Source of the DNA: an uncultured archaeon
GTDB taxonomy: Archaea; Thermoproteota; Nitrososphaeria; Nitrososphaerales; CALBXV01
Assembly: GCA_937890045.1 (NCBI GenBank)
Contig: CALBXV010000656.1
Location: forward strand, 1 to 7,500
Length of the DNA stretch: 7,500 nt
Direction of reading: 5' to 3'
A program made the position numbers and the translations under genes. Every line of letters begins with the position of its first letter. Position 1 is the stretch's first letter. This document shows positions 5,757-7,500 of the stretch, in pieces. Under the pieces are notes generated by a model, which saw only the letters and a program-made list of their open reading frames with translations, ran no database searches and was not told the origin of the DNA.

Positions 5757-6683
5757 TTATGCAGTTGATGTGTTAAATACCGTTCCGCTGGCTTTCTCGT
5801 TATAAGAAACCAACGTCCACTCAGATTCAACCATCCCTCTTCGGGCTGATCCAACCTTTGCAAGTGGGGTATGCTTAACTGGACGTAGCATTGCTACAGA
5901 CCACATATCCTTCTGTAATATACTGACAGCTTTTTCGGGCATATAACGATCAAGTATGATACGTTGCAGTCCGAAATCACTTTCGTATACATCAACCGAA
6001 AGCACTAACTTCTTAGCGAAGGACTCAATGTTTTTCGTTGAGCCTGCTGTGAACTCAGAAATCTTTCGTTTATTCCAACCGTGGGCATATGTCGTATCAG
6101 GATTTCCACCCTGAATGAATATCTCCTGCAACATATTGTTATATACAACTTCCGTTATATCACTAGTTCCCATCGTAGCTGAATTAGTTGTTACCCAACC
6201 AGTTCCTGTACCACCTGTGGTACTATCACTGATTCCTCTAGAACCTCTTGCAGTCGTAGCATCGCCTGCTTCAGATTCTCCTTTTACAATCGCAACTTCC
6301 ATGCCACGAGCGATATTCTTAAGAGCTTTGGCTAGTTGATACTCATACTCGCCACCCTTAATACCAACTTTATCTACCGCATCCAAGGTATCCGATACTT
6401 GGAACCCTTCACGGTTGATCTGGCAGTAGTTGCTATGTCTTACTCTTGCGGTTAGAGTAGGATCTGAAAAGTCAGCTCCCTCCACAACCGTGTTATTTGT
6501 AGCCGTTCCTAAAGTATCAGTAACCCATTCATGCACTGTTCCATTAGCTTTAGATTTCTTAAAACCAGAAAGCATTGGCGTTTCGGTGGGTGATATGTTT
6601 ACGATTATATCCAGAAGATCTTCACGCAAACCACCAACACCGACAGACATTGTTCCAGCTTGATATGTTTGAAATGTTGCCAT
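5757..6683 (-). CDS. Major capsid protein, SU10-like family (DUF5309-type)
   Basis: This 308-residue protein forms the icosahedral head shell, in the HK97-fold class. The N-terminal region 'GLREDLLDIIVNISPTETPML' (18-38), with 'HEWVTDTL' (51-58) and 'VVEGADFSDP' (66-75), is the recognisable signature of the SU10-type coat family. It is followed by 'NREGFQVSDTLDAV' (90-103), a spine-helix-like segment 'YEYQLAKALKNIARGMEVAIVKG' (113-135) and a glycine- and threonine-rich loop (about 140-172). The C-terminal part has 'YESDFGLQRIILDRYMPE' (233-250) and 'LVSYNEKASGTVFN'. Length and motif order fit the family without truncation. The gene follows the scaffold gene after 15 bases and has the strongest ribosome binding site in the window, as expected for the most abundant virion protein. 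No maturation protease domain is fused to it. Confidence 0.92.
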   Translation of the reverse strand: MATFQTYQAGTMSVGVGGLREDLLDIIVNISPTETPMLSGFKKSKANGTVHEWVTDTLGTATNNTVVEGADFSDPTLTARVRHSNYCQINREGFQVSDTLDAVDKVGIKGGEYEYQLAKALKNIARGMEVAIVKGESEAGDATTARGSRGISDSTTGGTGTGWVTTNSATMGTSDITEVVYNNMLQEIFIQGGNPDTTYAHGWNKRKISEFTAGSTKNIESFAKKLVLSVDVYESDFGLQRIILDRYMPEKAVSILQKDMWSVAMLRPVKHTPLAKVGSARRGMVESEWTLVSYNEKASGTVFNTSTA

Positions 6684-6690
6684 CCTATTA

Positions 6691-6696
6691 CTCCTT
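6691..6696 (-). promoter_or_regulatory. Strong ribosome binding site of the capsid gene
   Basis: A consensus AAGGAG lies seven bases before the capsid ATG, the best match in the window. It follows the scaffold stop almost directly; that stop is doubled in frame (TAA TGA). This supports both the chosen capsid start and high capsid expression. Confidence 0.88.
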
Positions 6697-6698
6697 CA

Positions 6699-7500
6699 TT
6701 AATTGCCCGGTCTCCACGAATGACCTGAATTATGTAACAATTCTGCAAAACGACTGACATCTCCACCCCTGTTATTTGCTACCTCACGCTTAAAGTCCAT
6801 TGGTCTTTTAGCTTGTGGTGCAGTTCTTGGTGAATTGCCTGCCATCGGTGCAGGTTGTGAACGTGGTGCAGGCGTGTTGCCAAGCAATTGTTCATATTTT
6901 TGTGAATTAACCATCATTTTACTCAGTTCCGCAGCCATTATCATATCACTAGGATGGTTTTTGAAGTTCGGCCCCATTAACTGCTCAAGCAATGGATACG
7001 CTTGATTCTTCATGACACCGTAATACTCACTCTTTGAATCATTAACAAAGTTGTAAGTATCACGCACGTACTGGTCAGACTGTTGACGCAAAACCTGCTG
7101 CTGACGAATAAGATTGTCAGTGTTAGCCTTGTTCGCCTCCATCTTGTCCAGTTGTCTTTCAAGATTATTTCTGCGTATCACATGCTGTGCGACTTCCGCA
7201 GAAGTCAAAGCATCGCCTTCTTCCTGTAACATTGTGTCCAAGCTCGCAATCTCTGTCTTGACAGCCTTAGAATCACCTTGGTCTGGTCGATATGACTGCT
7301 GAAGTCGTGCATATTCCTCAGCCATACTTTGCAGTTTAACAATCTGGTCATCCCTTGCTGCAATTAGAGCATCCTTTTCAGCCAACTCTTGGGTTGACTT
7401 CTCCTTGATACCTGTAATGCGTTTACGCATACTGTCCGTGAGATCAACATCCCCTTGCAGCGGTTGCTCTTGCGGTTGCTGAAGTTGCTGTTCTTGCGGT
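6699..7500 (-). CDS. Capsid scaffolding-like protein, 5' end outside window
   Basis: The frame remains open to the right edge, so at least 266 residues belong to this gene. The methionine at 7430 is probably internal, because 23 further in-frame codons precede it. These encode a glutamine- and proline-rich stretch ('PQEQQLQQPQEQPLQ'). The protein is polar and helical, with a long coiled-coil-like region from about 7430 down to 7050 ('KSTQELAEKDALIAARDDQI', 'RRNNLERQLDKMEANK', 'IRQQQVLRQQSDQYVRD'). A proline-rich linker (about 6800-6890, 'TPAPRSQPAPMAGNSPRTAP') then leads to a basic C-terminal segment ('KRPMDFKREVANNRGG'). Phage scaffolds typically have such helical bodies and a basic C-terminus that binds coat protein. 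Placement directly before the capsid gene is the usual scaffold position. Together these make the scaffold call likely but indirect. It ends in tandem in-frame stops (TAA TGA). Confidence 0.75.
   Translation of the reverse strand, partial: PQEQQLQQPQEQPLQGDVDLTDSMRKRITGIKEKSTQELAEKDALIAARDDQIVKLQSMAEEYARLQQSYRPDQGDSKAVKTEIASLDTMLQEEGDALTSAEVAQHVIRRNNLERQLDKMEANKANTDNLIRQQQVLRQQSDQYVRDTYNFVNDSKSEYYGVMKNQAYPLLEQLMGPNFKNHPSDMIMAAELSKMMVNSQKYEQLLGNTPAPRSQPAPMAGNSPRTAPQAKRPMDFKREVANNRGGDVSRFAELLHNSGHSWRPGN

Noticed and set aside
6115..6757. Plus-strand frames opposite the capsid gene
   Set aside because: They are antisense to a clear capsid gene and have no start signals; they are by-products of its codon use.
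1..7500. A new defence, retroelement or mobile system
   Set aside because: No transposase, reverse transcriptase, nuclease, toxin-antitoxin pair, inverted terminal repeat or RNA gene is visible; the content is a phage structural operon.

Overview
The window is part of the virion-structure module of a tailed double-stranded DNA phage, or a prophage or metagenomic copy of one. Every gene I can support lies on the minus strand, so transcription runs from right to left in window coordinates. Base composition looks moderately AT-rich, intergenic space is almost absent, and no bacterial housekeeping genes, tRNAs or integrase are present. The coat protein and the adaptor protein resemble those of SU10-type short-tailed phages (podovirus morphology). 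Repeats of the 'DGTKIADDAIDSEHY' kind are common in tail fibres of marine and other environmental phages. The host cannot be read from this window.

Layout in transcription order. The head-assembly genes come first: a scaffold-like protein whose 5' end lies outside the window (6699-7500), a strong ribosome binding site, and the major capsid protein (5757-6683). A GC-rich hairpin with a GCAA loop follows (5713-5730). Then come four small or unknown genes: a 34-residue single-span membrane protein with a GTG start (5574-5678), a 107-residue protein (5244-5567), a 223-residue protein (4573-5244) and a 59-residue coiled-coil protein (4394-4573). A GT-B glycosyltransferase (3375-4406) comes next. 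The tail genes close the window: head-tail adaptor (2728-3393), a large tail-nozzle protein (380-2728) and the start of a repeat-bearing tail fibre (1-380, truncated by the window edge).

How the genes fit together. Scaffold and coat build the prohead, the adaptor sits under the portal, and the nozzle extends it into a short tail. The fibre would attach to that tail and bind the host. From 5567 leftward the genes form one unbroken chain of start/stop overlaps (TGATG, TAATG, 13-base overlap, 19-base overlap, TAATG, TAATG), which suggests translational coupling. The hairpin after the capsid gene probably separates high-level capsid expression from the tail genes, or protects the capsid mRNA end.

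The core is an ordinary phage structural module. The points worth a second look are the glycosyltransferase set among virion genes, the overlapping coiled-coil minigene before it, the membrane microprotein after the capsid gene, an extra beta-sandwich domain in the nozzle, and fibre repeats that differ only at synonymous positions. I see no clearly new defence or mobile system.
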